From Planctomycetota bacterium (GTDB taxonomy: Bacteria; Planctomycetota; Phycisphaerae; Sedimentisphaerales; Anaerobacaceae), in assembly GCA_023128595.1 (NCBI GenBank), contig JAGMDR010000158.1, positions 1 through 38,834 of the forward strand: a stretch of DNA of 38,834 nucleotides, written 5' to 3'. The notes under the pieces are model-generated. The model was not told where the DNA came from and did no database searches. It saw only the letters and a list, made by a program, of their open reading frames with translations. The first letter of the stretch is position 1, and every line of letters starts with the position of its first letter. The position numbers and the translations under genes were made by a program. Shown piece by piece: positions 1 to 8,214 of this stretch.

Positions 1-525
1 CTGTCCTTTGTTCGCCGCGCCCTGACCACGCAAACGATACCGCCCACAATCGCCATTATAGGTTTGGGATTGTTTCTGACGTTTTATACGATGGCTCCCA
101 CATTCGGCAAAATCAACGGTCTTTGCATTCAGCCTTATCTCTCGGACGAGATTGATTTCAAAACAGCGGGGGCCAGAGGCAGCAGCTGTATGAAGGAATT
201 TATGCTCAGGCAAACCCGCGAAGCCGACCTCGCTCTTTTTGTGCAGATGGCCAAGATAGAGCCTCCCAGCAGCCTAATGGACCTCGGCCTGCATATAGTC
301 GTCCCGGCCTTTATCATAAGTGAATTTCGCACCGCGTTCGAGATAGGCTGCCTTTTGTTCATCCCCTTTTTGCTGATAGATATGGTTATTGCAAGCGTTT
401 TGCTCAGTGCCGGTATGATGCTCCTGCCCCCTGTTATGATTTCACTGCCTTTCAAGTTGATATTATTCATCCTCGTGGACGGATGGGGTTTGCTGGCCAA
501 GAGTCTGAGCATGGGCTTCAAGTGA
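1..525 (+). CDS. fliP: Flagellar export gate protein FliP (5' truncated by window edge)
   Basis: FliP is an inner-membrane component of the flagellar type III export gate, where it assembles with FliQ and FliR. The frame is open from base 1, so the N-terminal signal and first membrane segment lie outside the window and 174 residues are visible. The visible part starts with the family motif region LSFVRRALTTQTIPP, followed by a hydrophobic segment, the soluble loop ending near SFMKEF-type sequence (here SSCMKEFMLRQTREADL), and the C-terminal hydrophobic segments with FEIGCLLFIPFLLIDMVIAS and MMLLPPVMISLPFK. These are diagnostic of FliP rather than of a virulence SctR homologue in this context, because fliQ, fliR and flhB follow on the same strand. 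A 68-nt gap separates it from fliQ. Confidence 0.96.
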   Translation: MSFVRRALTTQTIPPTIAIIGLGLFLTFYTMAPTFGKINGLCIQPYLSDEIDFKTAGARGSSCMKEFMLRQTREADLALFVQMAKIEPPSSLMDLGLHIVVPAFIISEFRTAFEIGCLLFIPFLLIDMVIASVLLSAGMMLLPPVMISLPFKLILFILVDGWGLLAKSLSMGFK

Positions 526-593
526 CGTATTGAGACACCAAACGGCAAAGAAGGCGTTTGGGAACCCATTAACCTCTTTTACGGATTTGCCGG

Positions 594-863
594 ATGAACA
601 GCAGTTTTATTCTTTATCTCGGCCGATACACACTCGAGACAGCTCTGCTTTTATCAGCGCCAATTCTAATAACCTGTATGGTGGTGGGCGTAACGGTAAC
701 GTTGTTTCAGGCGGTTACTTCCATCCGCGATATGACGCTCACCATAGTCCCAAAGCTTCTGGCGGTCGGTGCCGTCATATTGCTTTTCGGCGGGTGGACG
801 CTGCAGGTGATGCTGAGATTTGCCACCGATATCTTTGCTCACATCCAGAACATCGGGCAGTGA
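594..863 (+). CDS. fliQ: Flagellar export gate protein FliQ
   Basis: FliQ is a small two-helix inner-membrane protein of the flagellar export gate. The 89-residue product has the usual family length, two hydrophobic segments (about residues 14-38 and 52-75) and the conserved central stretch FQAVTSIRDMTLTIVPK between them. It starts with ATG, and its TGA stop lies 3 nt before the fliR ATG, so the two genes are probably translationally coupled. The ribosome binding site upstream is weak. The order fliP-fliQ-fliR-flhB is the common one for flagellar export genes. Confidence 0.96.
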   Translation: MNSSFILYLGRYTLETALLLSAPILITCMVVGVTVTLFQAVTSIRDMTLTIVPKLLAVGAVILLFGGWTLQVMLRFATDIFAHIQNIGQ

Positions 864-866
864 TTT

Positions 867-1628
867 ATGGATCCGATAATCGACAAACTGCTCGGTTTCG
901 CGATGGTCTTGACAAGGATTTCGGCATTTTTTCTGGTTCTGCCGGTTTTCGGATGGAGAAGCATTCCGGTCAGGATCAAAGTGTCGTTAACTTTGCTGAT
1001 GGCGTTTTTCTTTTTTTTGACGGATCCATTTGCCATCAGTTCAAGTTCGGGCAAACAGGTCTCGGCGTTGGAGGCGATATTGCTGCTGAGTAATGAGGCC
1101 ATATACGGCCTGGCTATGGGAATAATTGTGGTTTCCGTATTTGCCACCGTTAAGTTCTGCGGGCGGATCGCGGAACGGCAAATGGGATTGGCGATGGCCC
1201 AGATTCTGGACCCCATGACGGGTGAAATGGGCCAGCCACTCGCAATGCTAATGGAGATGATATTCATAATCCTGTTCCTTAGCGCGAACGGTCATCATTT
1301 GTTCCTGTTAATTATCTCACGAAGTTATGAGGCGTTTCCGGCGGGAAGCATCCCGACACTGCCGATTATGACCGAGGGAATAGTCAAAGCGGGCTCGACA
1401 CTGCTGATGGGCGGCCTGAGATTGGCCGCACCGATGCTCGCGGCATTCCTGTTGTTAATGGTCGTCTTGGCCGTGTTGGCGCGTATAGCTCCAGAAACGA
1501 ACATCCTGTTCGTTAGTTTACCGTTGCGGGTGGGCCTGGGATTGATGTTAGCAGCGTTGTTTATACCATTTGTCAATGGATTTGTGGCTGAATTCGCCGA
1601 TTGGATGGGCAAACTGCTTCCTTTGTAA
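867..1628 (+). CDS. fliR: Flagellar export gate protein FliR
   Basis: FliR is the third export-gate subunit and contacts FliP, FliQ and FlhB in the inner membrane. The 253-residue product has the family's usual length and is highly hydrophobic. The N-terminal region TRISAFFLVLPVFGWRSIPVRIK and the central segment with ERQMGLAMAQILDPMTGE are characteristic. The C-terminal part contains NILFVSLPLRVGLGLML, also typical. The start is ATG, 3 nt after the fliQ stop. A run of eight T at 1011-1018 encodes a phenylalanine cluster in a membrane segment. It is followed by a 117-nt gap carrying an inverted repeat before flhB. Confidence 0.96.
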   Translation: MDPIIDKLLGFAMVLTRISAFFLVLPVFGWRSIPVRIKVSLTLLMAFFFFLTDPFAISSSSGKQVSALEAILLLSNEAIYGLAMGIIVVSVFATVKFCGRIAERQMGLAMAQILDPMTGEMGQPLAMLMEMIFIILFLSANGHHLFLLIISRSYEAFPAGSIPTLPIMTEGIVKAGSTLLMGGLRLAAPMLAAFLLLMVVLAVLARIAPETNILFVSLPLRVGLGLMLAALFIPFVNGFVAEFADWMGKLLPL

Positions 1629-1645
1629 GACGTGAAAAGACTGAC

Positions 1646-1711
1646 CGCAGAGCACGCGGAGAACGCTGACATGAGAAAATCAGAAAGAATATGTCCTCTG
1701 CGGGCTCTGCG
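1646..1711. repeat. Imperfect inverted repeat between fliR and flhB
   Basis: Two 16-nt arms, 1646-1661 (cgcagagcacgcggag) and 1696-1711 (ctctgcgggctctgcg), are reverse complements at 14 of 16 positions and are separated by 34 nt. Each arm is itself built of repeated CGCAGAG-like units. The element sits alone in the only long gap of the fliPQR-flhB cluster. It resembles dispersed CGCAGAG-type palindromic repeats known from some environmental genomes (general recollection, not searched). No U-run follows the right arm, so it is not a clear intrinsic terminator. Confidence 0.6.
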
Positions 1712-1745
1712 AGCTCGTTGGTAAGAGAAACAAGGGATACGGACC

Positions 1746-2810
1746 GTGGCAGAGAAACCAGCAGCCGAAAGAACAGAACGCCCAACAGGAAAAGTGCTGT
1801 CCAAGGCCAGAAGTAGAGGGCAGACGCCTCAGAGCCAGGAGGTGATGTCATTCATGTCAATTCTGGTTCTGGTCGCAATGGTGGCTTTCCTGGCGTCGCC
1901 CTTGTGCCGGTGGTGCGTTGTACAATTAGAGCAGGGGATGTCGTGCGATACATCTATTTTCGCCGATAACAAGGTCTTTATAGCCTTCATGAACGCGAAG
2001 GTGACCAGTTTCATAGTGGTTATCTTTCCGATTTGTGCTGCGCTATGCGTCGGCGCGGTCGTTGGTAGTATCGTAGTCGGGGGTTTCAACTACTCACCCG
2101 GAGCTATACGCCTGGATTTCGGTGCGATAAATCCTGTAGGCGGTCTGGGCAAGCTGGTAAATATGCGTTCTATGGTTCGCCTTGTGTCATCCGTGCTGAA
2201 ATTGCTTTTCGTCTCAGTCATCGCCTGGTATTACCTTCAGGACAAGCTCGAGGTCCTTGCGGCGCTTCGATGGGCCTGGTCCTTTGGGATGCTCGCTGCC
2301 ATCGCGAAGATAATATTAGGGCTAATGATACGTATTTGCATTGCACTGCTGGTTTTGGGAGCTGCCGACACGGTTTTCCAGAAATGGAAATACATCCAGG
2401 ACTTGAAGATGACAAAGCAACAGGTAAAGGAAGAGCGCAGGCAGACAGAGGGCGCGCCGGAGGTCAAGCACCGAATCCGGAGAATCCAGTTGGAGATGGC
2501 TATGAAGCGGATGCTCGCCGAGGTGCCCAAGGCCAGCGTCGTGCTGACCAACCCGACACACGTGGCTGTTGCGCTGCGCTATGATGCCAAGGAAACCGAA
2601 GCACCTCTACTGGTTGCCAAAGGAGCAGACCATTTGGCAGAGAAGATAAGAGAAATTGCCAGGGCTTACGGTGTGCCTGTTATCAGGAAGCCGGAGCTGG
2701 CCAGAACAATATACTCTACGGTGAAACTCGACAGCACTATACCGCAGAGTCTGTACGCGGCGGTGGCCGAGGTCTTGGCCATGATCTACCGGCTGCGGCG
2801 TAGAAGATGA
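1746..2810 (+). CDS. flhB: Flagellar export switch protein FlhB
   Basis: FlhB sits at the export gate and switches substrate specificity from rod/hook to filament-type proteins through autocleavage of its cytoplasmic domain. The 354-residue product starts with GTG; the family N-terminal pattern (ERTERPTGKVLSKARSRGQ) begins within 10 residues, and an AAGGG lies 9 nt upstream, which supports this start. Four hydrophobic segments lie at about 35-51, 85-113, 146-164 and 180-207. The cytoplasmic part carries the autocleavage motif NPTH at residues 269-272 (bases 2550-2561), the same numbering as in Salmonella FlhB. It ends convergently with fliD, leaving a 77-nt gap. Confidence 0.97.
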   Translation: MAEKPAAERTERPTGKVLSKARSRGQTPQSQEVMSFMSILVLVAMVAFLASPLCRWCVVQLEQGMSCDTSIFADNKVFIAFMNAKVTSFIVVIFPICAALCVGAVVGSIVVGGFNYSPGAIRLDFGAINPVGGLGKLVNMRSMVRLVSSVLKLLFVSVIAWYYLQDKLEVLAALRWAWSFGMLAAIAKIILGLMIRICIALLVLGAADTVFQKWKYIQDLKMTKQQVKEERRQTEGAPEVKHRIRRIQLEMAMKRMLAEVPKASVVLTNPTHVAVALRYDAKETEAPLLVAKGADHLAEKIREIARAYGVPVIRKPELARTIYSTVKLDSTIPQSLYAAVAEVLAMIYRLRRRR

Positions 2811-2887
2811 GAACTCGCCGGGATTGAAAGCTGAAAGTATCCTCGCACAGGTCTCTGCACGAAACTTCTCAAATCTTACGTAATAAC

Positions 2888-5248
2888 TCAGCCAAAAGCG
2901 CTCAATATACCGGCGGCGGCCATCTGGTTCTGGAGCAAAGCCAACACCTTCTCGAGCCGGGCAAAGCGAAGGATTAACCTGGATTCCCTCTGGACAAGGC
3001 GGTATTCTTCGAGCTCGATCTTCTCCTCCAGTTGCTCTATCTGGTCCTCTATATGCTTCTTGCTTATCGGGAACGAGCCCGTTGTTGCCTTGAGCATCCT
3101 GTCGACGTGATCTTCTATCTTGCCGGTGAAGCCCTGCTTGACGCGAACCGTAGCTGTGTAATCGTCGTCCGTGCTCAGGTCAACGCTGAGCTGAAGGCTG
3201 TTCTCCGCATAGACGGGGTCGCCGTTGGTATCGAAGGTGCTGTTGCCCGTGACAATATTTCCGCTGTAGGTTGCATCGCGGTAGGTTGATTCGCTCGAGA
3301 GCTTGATTTGCGCACTGGTTATGGCTCCGCCGCTGACCGTAACCTGAACATCATATTCACCGGCTGTCGTGTACTCGGTGTGGGCGCCGTAGAACTTGAT
3401 TATGTCGCTGGTGCTGCTGCCGGTCTTGTCCGCCCCGATTACGGCCAGGACGCCCATATAGTCTTCGCCTATGGCCTCGTCAAATTCATTCATGTCCAGA
3501 CTCAGCACTCCGTCCCTGTCCAGATCGAGACCAATATGGAGCGGGGTCAGAAAGGTGTCGATGTCCTGAATGAACCCGGCTGTCTGCTCGATAAGCGGCT
3601 CACGAAACTTGTAGCGGATTGTCGAGACGACATAATCGGCCATCAATACACCGGCGGTCTTGTTGACTTCATTGTAGCCGGTCTTTTCCTTGATAAACTC
3701 CACCGCAGAATTGTAGGCGATAATCATAGAATCCAGCTTGTCCTTGACCGATTGTATGTCCCTGGTCAGGGTCAGCTCCTCGCCGCCGGCATCGGTGGTA
3801 TCGTGCAGATGCAGAGTCACGCCGTAAATAACGTCGTCCACCGTGTTCGAGCTTCTGCTGATCAAACCCGCGGCCCCCTTTGTCGTTTCCGTGATCGTGA
3901 CGGTCAGTGTAGGAGTGAGGTTGCTGTCGTCAATCGTAATCATGCTGACGTCACCGAGCGTATTGCTGAACGTGAACGTCACATCACCATCGTCTAAACC
4001 GTTAGCACCGCCGTCTACCGTTATATCATCGGTGGCAACTGTGGACAAGAGCTCGAGCGCGGCCTGAATAACCGCAGGACTCGCGTCGAATTCAATCGCC
4101 GCAGTGGTTTGCCCTTTGTAGGTCAGGGTGTAAGTGCCGCCGCTCGGCGACTTGCTTGGGCTCGCCGTCTGCACTTCAGAAATTGCCCCACCGGAGGGAT
4201 AGCCGTCCACCTGAATCTCTGAATCCTGAGCGGCCTGGCTCAGGCTAAAGTCTGAAGCGGTAAAACCTGACAGAGCTCCCGGTGTGCCACCCGCCGTTGA
4301 AACGGATATATCGAGCGGGGTCAGTGTTGTCTCACCCAAACCCGGATCGTAAGTCAAAGTGATTAAAAGACTGCTTGTCCCGTAGGTATCATCCGTCAAA
4401 ACAATCTTGCCATTTTCAAGAACTGCCTTGGCAGTCCCGTCGAAAGCGTCGTTAATCTCCCCAATGAGATGTTCGAGTCTGGTGTTCTCGGTAACGCTTA
4501 GATCTACCTGAGCTATGGCAACACCGTCATGGTCGGTTCCGGTGATTTCAATAACTTCATCACCTGCGAGTGTCCCGCTGAACTGATCAAGGTCTGTAAT
4601 CTTCGTGGTCAGTGTGGCGTTATCACTACCCTGCGTAAAGGGCGAGCCTGATTTCCAGACTTTGGTGCTGCTTGCATTGACTGAGATCGTATAATCCGAG
4701 CCGGCATCATTGCCGTTCAGGACCAAATGATACGCGTCGTCGTGGTACAACAGGCCGGCTGTAACGCCAGGATTATTCGCATCGTTATTGATCAGGCCAA
4801 CCATGTCCTGTAGCGTTGTCGTCGCGGTGGTCGTTATGCTCGTTTCCTTGTGATTGTAGGAGTAAATGAAAGTGCCCACCCCAACATAGTCTTCGGTGTA
4901 TTCCTTGCCGCTTGTATGGACCCACCGCTCAGCGGTCGCCAACTGATTGATTACAACCGTGTGATTGCCCTCGAAGGCATCGTTTGTCGCCTCGGCGGTA
5001 AGGTAATCAGTGTCGCTCGAAGAAACCGCATAAGCGCGGAGTGCATCAGCGTCGGAAAGGGCACGAACGGAGCTTCTTAAGTTACTCAGTTTGCTCTCTA
5101 AGGTGCTCAGGGCCTCCTGTCTCTCTTCCCAAAGGGTCTTGCGCCGTTCGTACGTATTGAGTGTACGGCGTTGAAGAGCCATTAGCTGCTGCACGAGCTG
5201 TCCTGTATCAATCCCTGACTGCAGTCCCGGAAGACGTATTGAAGGCAT
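2888..5248 (-). CDS. fliD: Flagellar filament cap protein FliD (hook-associated protein 2), with inserted modules
   Basis: FliD caps the growing filament and folds flagellin subunits into place outside the cell. I chose the ATG at 5246-5248: it gives MPSIRLPGLQSGIDTGQLVQ, the usual FliD start, and a GAAAGG lies 8 nt upstream. An in-frame TTG at 5275 is possible but has no such support. At 786 residues it is well above the usual 450-550. N-terminal helices (1-70) and the C-terminal coiled coil (about 730-765, IEDQIEQLEEKIELEEY) are standard. A roughly 106-residue module (355-460) is inserted between VDGYPSGG and the conserved ISRSSNTVDDVIYGVTL. It carries a GTYTLTYKGQTTAAI-type motif. A second beta-rich insert lies near 610-700. 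A sigma-28 type promoter precedes the gene. Confidence 0.95.
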   Translation of the reverse strand: MPSIRLPGLQSGIDTGQLVQQLMALQRRTLNTYERRKTLWEERQEALSTLESKLSNLRSSVRALSDADALRAYAVSSSDTDYLTAEATNDAFEGNHTVVINQLATAERWVHTSGKEYTEDYVGVGTFIYSYNHKETSITTTATTTLQDMVGLINNDANNPGVTAGLLYHDDAYHLVLNGNDAGSDYTISVNASSTKVWKSGSPFTQGSDNATLTTKITDLDQFSGTLAGDEVIEITGTDHDGVAIAQVDLSVTENTRLEHLIGEINDAFDGTAKAVLENGKIVLTDDTYGTSSLLITLTYDPGLGETTLTPLDISVSTAGGTPGALSGFTASDFSLSQAAQDSEIQVDGYPSGGAISEVQTASPSKSPSGGTYTLTYKGQTTAAIEFDASPAVIQAALELLSTVATDDITVDGGANGLDDGDVTFTFSNTLGDVSMITIDDSNLTPTLTVTITETTKGAAGLISRSSNTVDDVIYGVTLHLHDTTDAGGEELTLTRDIQSVKDKLDSMIIAYNSAVEFIKEKTGYNEVNKTAGVLMADYVVSTIRYKFREPLIEQTAGFIQDIDTFLTPLHIGLDLDRDGVLSLDMNEFDEAIGEDYMGVLAVIGADKTGSSTSDIIKFYGAHTEYTTAGEYDVQVTVSGGAITSAQIKLSSESTYRDATYSGNIVTGNSTFDTNGDPVYAENSLQLSVDLSTDDDYTATVRVKQGFTGKIEDHVDRMLKATTGSFPISKKHIEDQIEQLEEKIELEEYRLVQRESRLILRFARLEKVLALLQNQMAAAGILSAFG

Positions 5249-5256
5249 TTTGCCCG

Positions 5257-5262
5257 CCTTTC
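5257..5262 (-). promoter_or_regulatory. Ribosome binding site that decides the fliD start
   Basis: On the minus strand GAAAGG lies 8 nt upstream of the ATG at 5246-5248. This favours the ATG over the in-frame TTG 27 nt further upstream and yields the canonical FliD N-terminus. Confidence 0.7.
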
Positions 5263-5305
5263 TCTCAAACCTCAAGATTCAAGTCTAATAGACCACTACG
5301 TTTTA

Positions 5306-5332
5306 TTATCGGTTAAGGACTCTTTTACTTAA
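5306..5332 (-). promoter_or_regulatory. Candidate sigma-28 (FliA) promoter upstream of fliD
   Basis: The minus strand reads TTAAGTAA, 11 nt, then ACCGATAA. The enterobacterial sigma-28 consensus is TAAAGTTT, 11 nt, GCCGATAA, so the -10 element matches at 7 of 8 positions, the -35 element at 5 of 8, and the spacing is exact. The -10 ends about 57 nt before the fliD ATG. fliD is a usual late, FliA-dependent gene, which fits. Matches and spacing are seen directly; use of this promoter is inferred. Confidence 0.65.
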
Positions 5333-5406
5333 CTACTTAGCATATATTCGCTTACAACATTTACACCGTTCAACAGTCAACTTGCGCTGCCGGCCCTTTT
5401 CAGGTC

Positions 5407-8214
5407 CTATAGCGTCTCGACAGATCCAACAGCCTTGTTCGGCTCGGTCATCTGCAGCAGTTTCTGTTTGTAATAATCTCCGTAGCGTTTGAAATACTCG
5501 CCATATTGCACCATACCACCCTCGGCGTGTTTGTAGAAGGTCCTCATCAGGTATTCACAGTACTGCCGTTCTTTCAGGGCGGCATCATCAATACCTGCAA
5601 TTTGCGGACATAAGACCTCCGGCGGATAAATCGAAACCATTTCATTAAGCACCCTCGCCATTATTTCATTTCTCACCCTGAAATTGTGCGAGCTGCTACT
5701 CGGTAGCCTCCTGTAGAAATACGTCAAATGGTCGTCAACCCGCATGAATCTTATCCTCAATGCGTTTCTGCACAGGAACACAAAGTCCTCAACGGAATCC
5801 ACATCATCGTACCCCCCCACCTTATCAAAAAGAGACCTTCTTTTTAGACTCCCCGGATTTGGAATCGGGCCATATCCCATCTCGAAAAGAAACGCAACAA
5901 GTGTGCTGTTGTCCGAGAAGTCCGGATAGCTCCACTGTTCGCCCGTGGGATTGCCGGTCTCGTCCACAGGTGCAAGCCTGCCCGGGTAGAAATAATCGAC
6001 TTCCGGGTGTCGCTGCGCAGAAGCAACCATTTTCTCGATATAGGTCGCCTCGATGAAATCATCCGAATCAACACACAAAAGATACTCACCGGCCGCCTGT
6101 GCAATCGCCCGGTTTCTCGCTGAGGCGCCATTCCTGTGCGGCGTATGGACATATCGAATCCTGCTATCCGAATAGGATGCAATTAGCTGCGCGGTCGCGT
6201 CGGTGCTGCCGTCATCGACTATGAGCAGCTCAAAATTCCGATACGTTTGAGCCAGCACTGAATCAATGGCCTGCCTGATAAACTTCTCTGCGTTGTACGT
6301 AACCATTTTAACAGTAACCAACGGCTTGCTGCCCCTGCACCCAGGGCCGCTGGCGGGGGGGCCGGGCCCGGCAGCCTTGTGTCTTCCGATAAGAGCAAAG
6401 AGCTTGTCGAATTGCACGTCCACGTTGGCTGCAAGCCAAAGGACAGGGTCCTCAAGCCCCCACCCCCCTGCGCCTTCCGGCCAATTCACATCCGTCAGCA
6501 TCCCATTCTCGCACAGCTTTGTAAGTATGATAAAATACTGCTCAACATCCTCATATTTCTTCCTCGCTTCTGCGACCGCTCGCCGGAACAACTGATCGAA
6601 GCTCTGATTGCCTTGCTCGACCGAAACACTGCACCTTCTCTTCAGGGCGTTTACCCTCGCTTTGACCCTGGACATTATGCCGACATTGATCTTGTTGGGC
6701 GAACGGGACAGCGAGTCAGGCGCCTCCCGGTGGAGATACAGACAGTCGTCCACAAACTTCAAGTGAGCCACTTCCTCCATCTTATAGACAATATCAATAT
6801 CCTCAGCATACAATATATTCTCGTCGTATCCGGCGGTCTTGAGATAGTCCCGTATCTTGAAGGTCTTGAAATGGCTGACTACGTTCGCATCAAGGCTGGT
6901 CCCGCCCGGAGGTATCTCGCGGCAGAACCCGATTTTCCTCTGTGTAAGACCCTCGCCGCAGAACACGAACTGTGAGTAGATAAGCCCGCAATCCGGAAGC
7001 TCAACGTGCTTTATGTACATCGTCTCGACAGCACGCGGCGCCAGGCAGTCGTCACTGTCCAGAACACCGAAGTATTCCGAGCGGACACTCGCAATGCCGG
7101 TCTTCAAAGCGGCCGTGTAGCCGAGATTGACATCGTGCCGAATCAGTTTTATGCGCCCGTCACCCAGATATTGTTCGATCACCGCCAAAGAGTTATCCGT
7201 CGAGCAGTCCTCGACAATAATCAGCTCCCAGTCCTCGAACGTCTGGTTTACGACCGATTCTATGGCCTGGGCTATGTACCGGGCGTTGTTGTAGTTGGCC
7301 ATTATGACAGAGAATTTCGGCTTCAAATCCTGCTGTCCGTAATGCCCTCCGTTAGGCTCAACGTAAGTGGTCACTGTCTCGGCGGCTGCCTGGCCGGAAT
7401 CCATGAAATGCAATTCAACCTCCTGGTGGCACGAATTGGGAACAAAACCCGAATACCTTTCGACATCAATCCTGCCTCCCTCTTCAAATATCTGCGCCAG
7501 TTTGTCCACAGAGTAATTATGGTTACCACCGACGCGATTGTCCCAGACCGTCTGGACCACATTGACCGGAGCACAAAAGGTGACAGAACTCTCAAAGCAG
7601 AGCAGGCAGTTTCCGGCCCGCTGGTACAGATGGGAATTGGCCGCCATTGCCCATTCGAGGGTATTGGGATTGCTGAATTCGACTTTCCTGAGCATCTCCA
7701 GAATGTCAGCAGCGCGGTATATCGAACTTGAGACTTCGAGTGGGTAGCCAAAATCGTGCTCGGCCAGCGTCCAGTCGTACTTCAATATCCCGTCATCGAC
7801 CTGCCGGAACGCCGGCACCTGCTGGCCGGCATCGTGGGCATAGCAGTACGTTGTATTGCTGCCCACTCTCAGCGAAAATCCGACTGCATCATCGTTGCCT
7901 CGCAGGCTTTTGACAATATCAGCAAGGTAGAAATCTCTCACGAACAAATTGTCGTCAACAAGAAACAGCACATACTCAAACCCGCCAACAACAGCCAGCA
8001 CCTGCTCCTTGAAATCAACCTCCTCGATAAAGGACACGTCGCGGAACTTCTCTTTGAGCTTTTCGTACTGCCGCCGGCAAAATTGATTTGACGCCTTGTA
8101 CAATACGCATAATTCTATTTGGCTGTGGTCCCGACAATGCAGAAAGAAAGACTCGATCGCAGCCTGAAGCTGCATTGCCCGGTCCTTGCTGAATACTTCC
8201 ACACAAAGGAACAT
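5407..8214 (-). CDS. Multi-module glycosyltransferase with three GT-A domains (935 aa)
   Basis: This is a cytosolic-looking fusion of three GT-A type glycosyltransferase modules, with no signal peptide or membrane segment. Module 1 (about 1-270) is GT2-like but atypical, with FLVDDN at 84-89. Module 2 (about 300-500) opens with FSVIMANYNNARYIAQAIES and has DSDD at 386-389. Module 3 (about 632-840) opens with VTVKMVTYNAEKFIRQAIDS and has DSDD at 716-719. A Gly/Pro-rich linker (about 614-631) joins modules 2 and 3. GT2 enzymes move a sugar from a nucleotide donor; donor and acceptor cannot be read here. The ATG directly follows the TGA of the upstream gene with no gap. Seven-base G/C runs occur at 5812-5818 and 6355-6361. 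Confidence 0.88.
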   Translation of the reverse strand: MFLCVEVFSKDRAMQLQAAIESFFLHCRDHSQIELCVLYKASNQFCRRQYEKLKEKFRDVSFIEEVDFKEQVLAVVGGFEYVLFLVDDNLFVRDFYLADIVKSLRGNDDAVGFSLRVGSNTTYCYAHDAGQQVPAFRQVDDGILKYDWTLAEHDFGYPLEVSSSIYRAADILEMLRKVEFSNPNTLEWAMAANSHLYQRAGNCLLCFESSVTFCAPVNVVQTVWDNRVGGNHNYSVDKLAQIFEEGGRIDVERYSGFVPNSCHQEVELHFMDSGQAAAETVTTYVEPNGGHYGQQDLKPKFSVIMANYNNARYIAQAIESVVNQTFEDWELIIVEDCSTDNSLAVIEQYLGDGRIKLIRHDVNLGYTAALKTGIASVRSEYFGVLDSDDCLAPRAVETMYIKHVELPDCGLIYSQFVFCGEGLTQRKIGFCREIPPGGTSLDANVVSHFKTFKIRDYLKTAGYDENILYAEDIDIVYKMEEVAHLKFVDDCLYLHREAPDSLSRSPNKINVGIMSRVKARVNALKRRCSVSVEQGNQSFDQLFRRAVAEARKKYEDVEQYFIILTKLCENGMLTDVNWPEGAGGWGLEDPVLWLAANVDVQFDKLFALIGRHKAAGPGPPASGPGCRGSKPLVTVKMVTYNAEKFIRQAIDSVLAQTYRNFELLIVDDGSTDATAQLIASYSDSRIRYVHTPHRNGASARNRAIAQAAGEYLLCVDSDDFIEATYIEKMVASAQRHPEVDYFYPGRLAPVDETGNPTGEQWSYPDFSDNSTLVAFLFEMGYGPIPNPGSLKRRSLFDKVGGYDDVDSVEDFVFLCRNALRIRFMRVDDHLTYFYRRLPSSSSHNFRVRNEIMARVLNEMVSIYPPEVLCPQIAGIDDAALKERQYCEYLMRTFYKHAEGGMVQYGEYFKRYGDYYKQKLLQMTEPNKAVGSVETL

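Noticed and set aside
530-1093. 187-codon plus-strand ORF overlapping fliQ and fliR in another frame
   Set aside because: fliQ and fliR are clear in their own frames; the overlapping frame is low in hydrophobic order and matches nothing.
2843-2862. Hairpin after fliD on the minus strand (8-bp stem with two G-U pairs, 4-nt loop)
   Set aside because: No run of U follows, and the stem does not form well on the plus strand, so it does not qualify as an intrinsic terminator of either fliD or flhB.
3308-3997. 229-codon plus-strand ORF opposite fliD
   Set aside because: It is antisense to well-conserved fliD sequence, has no family motifs and no ribosome binding site; long antisense frames are expected with this codon usage.
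5333-5400. TTGACT, 17 nt, TTGTAA on the minus strand as a sigma-70 promoter for fliD
   Set aside because: The -10 is a poor match to TATAAT, and the sigma-28 site nearer the gene explains expression better.
7006-7731. 241-codon plus-strand ORF opposite the 935-residue glycosyltransferase
   Set aside because: Antisense to conserved GT2 motifs including DSDD; no recognisable product.
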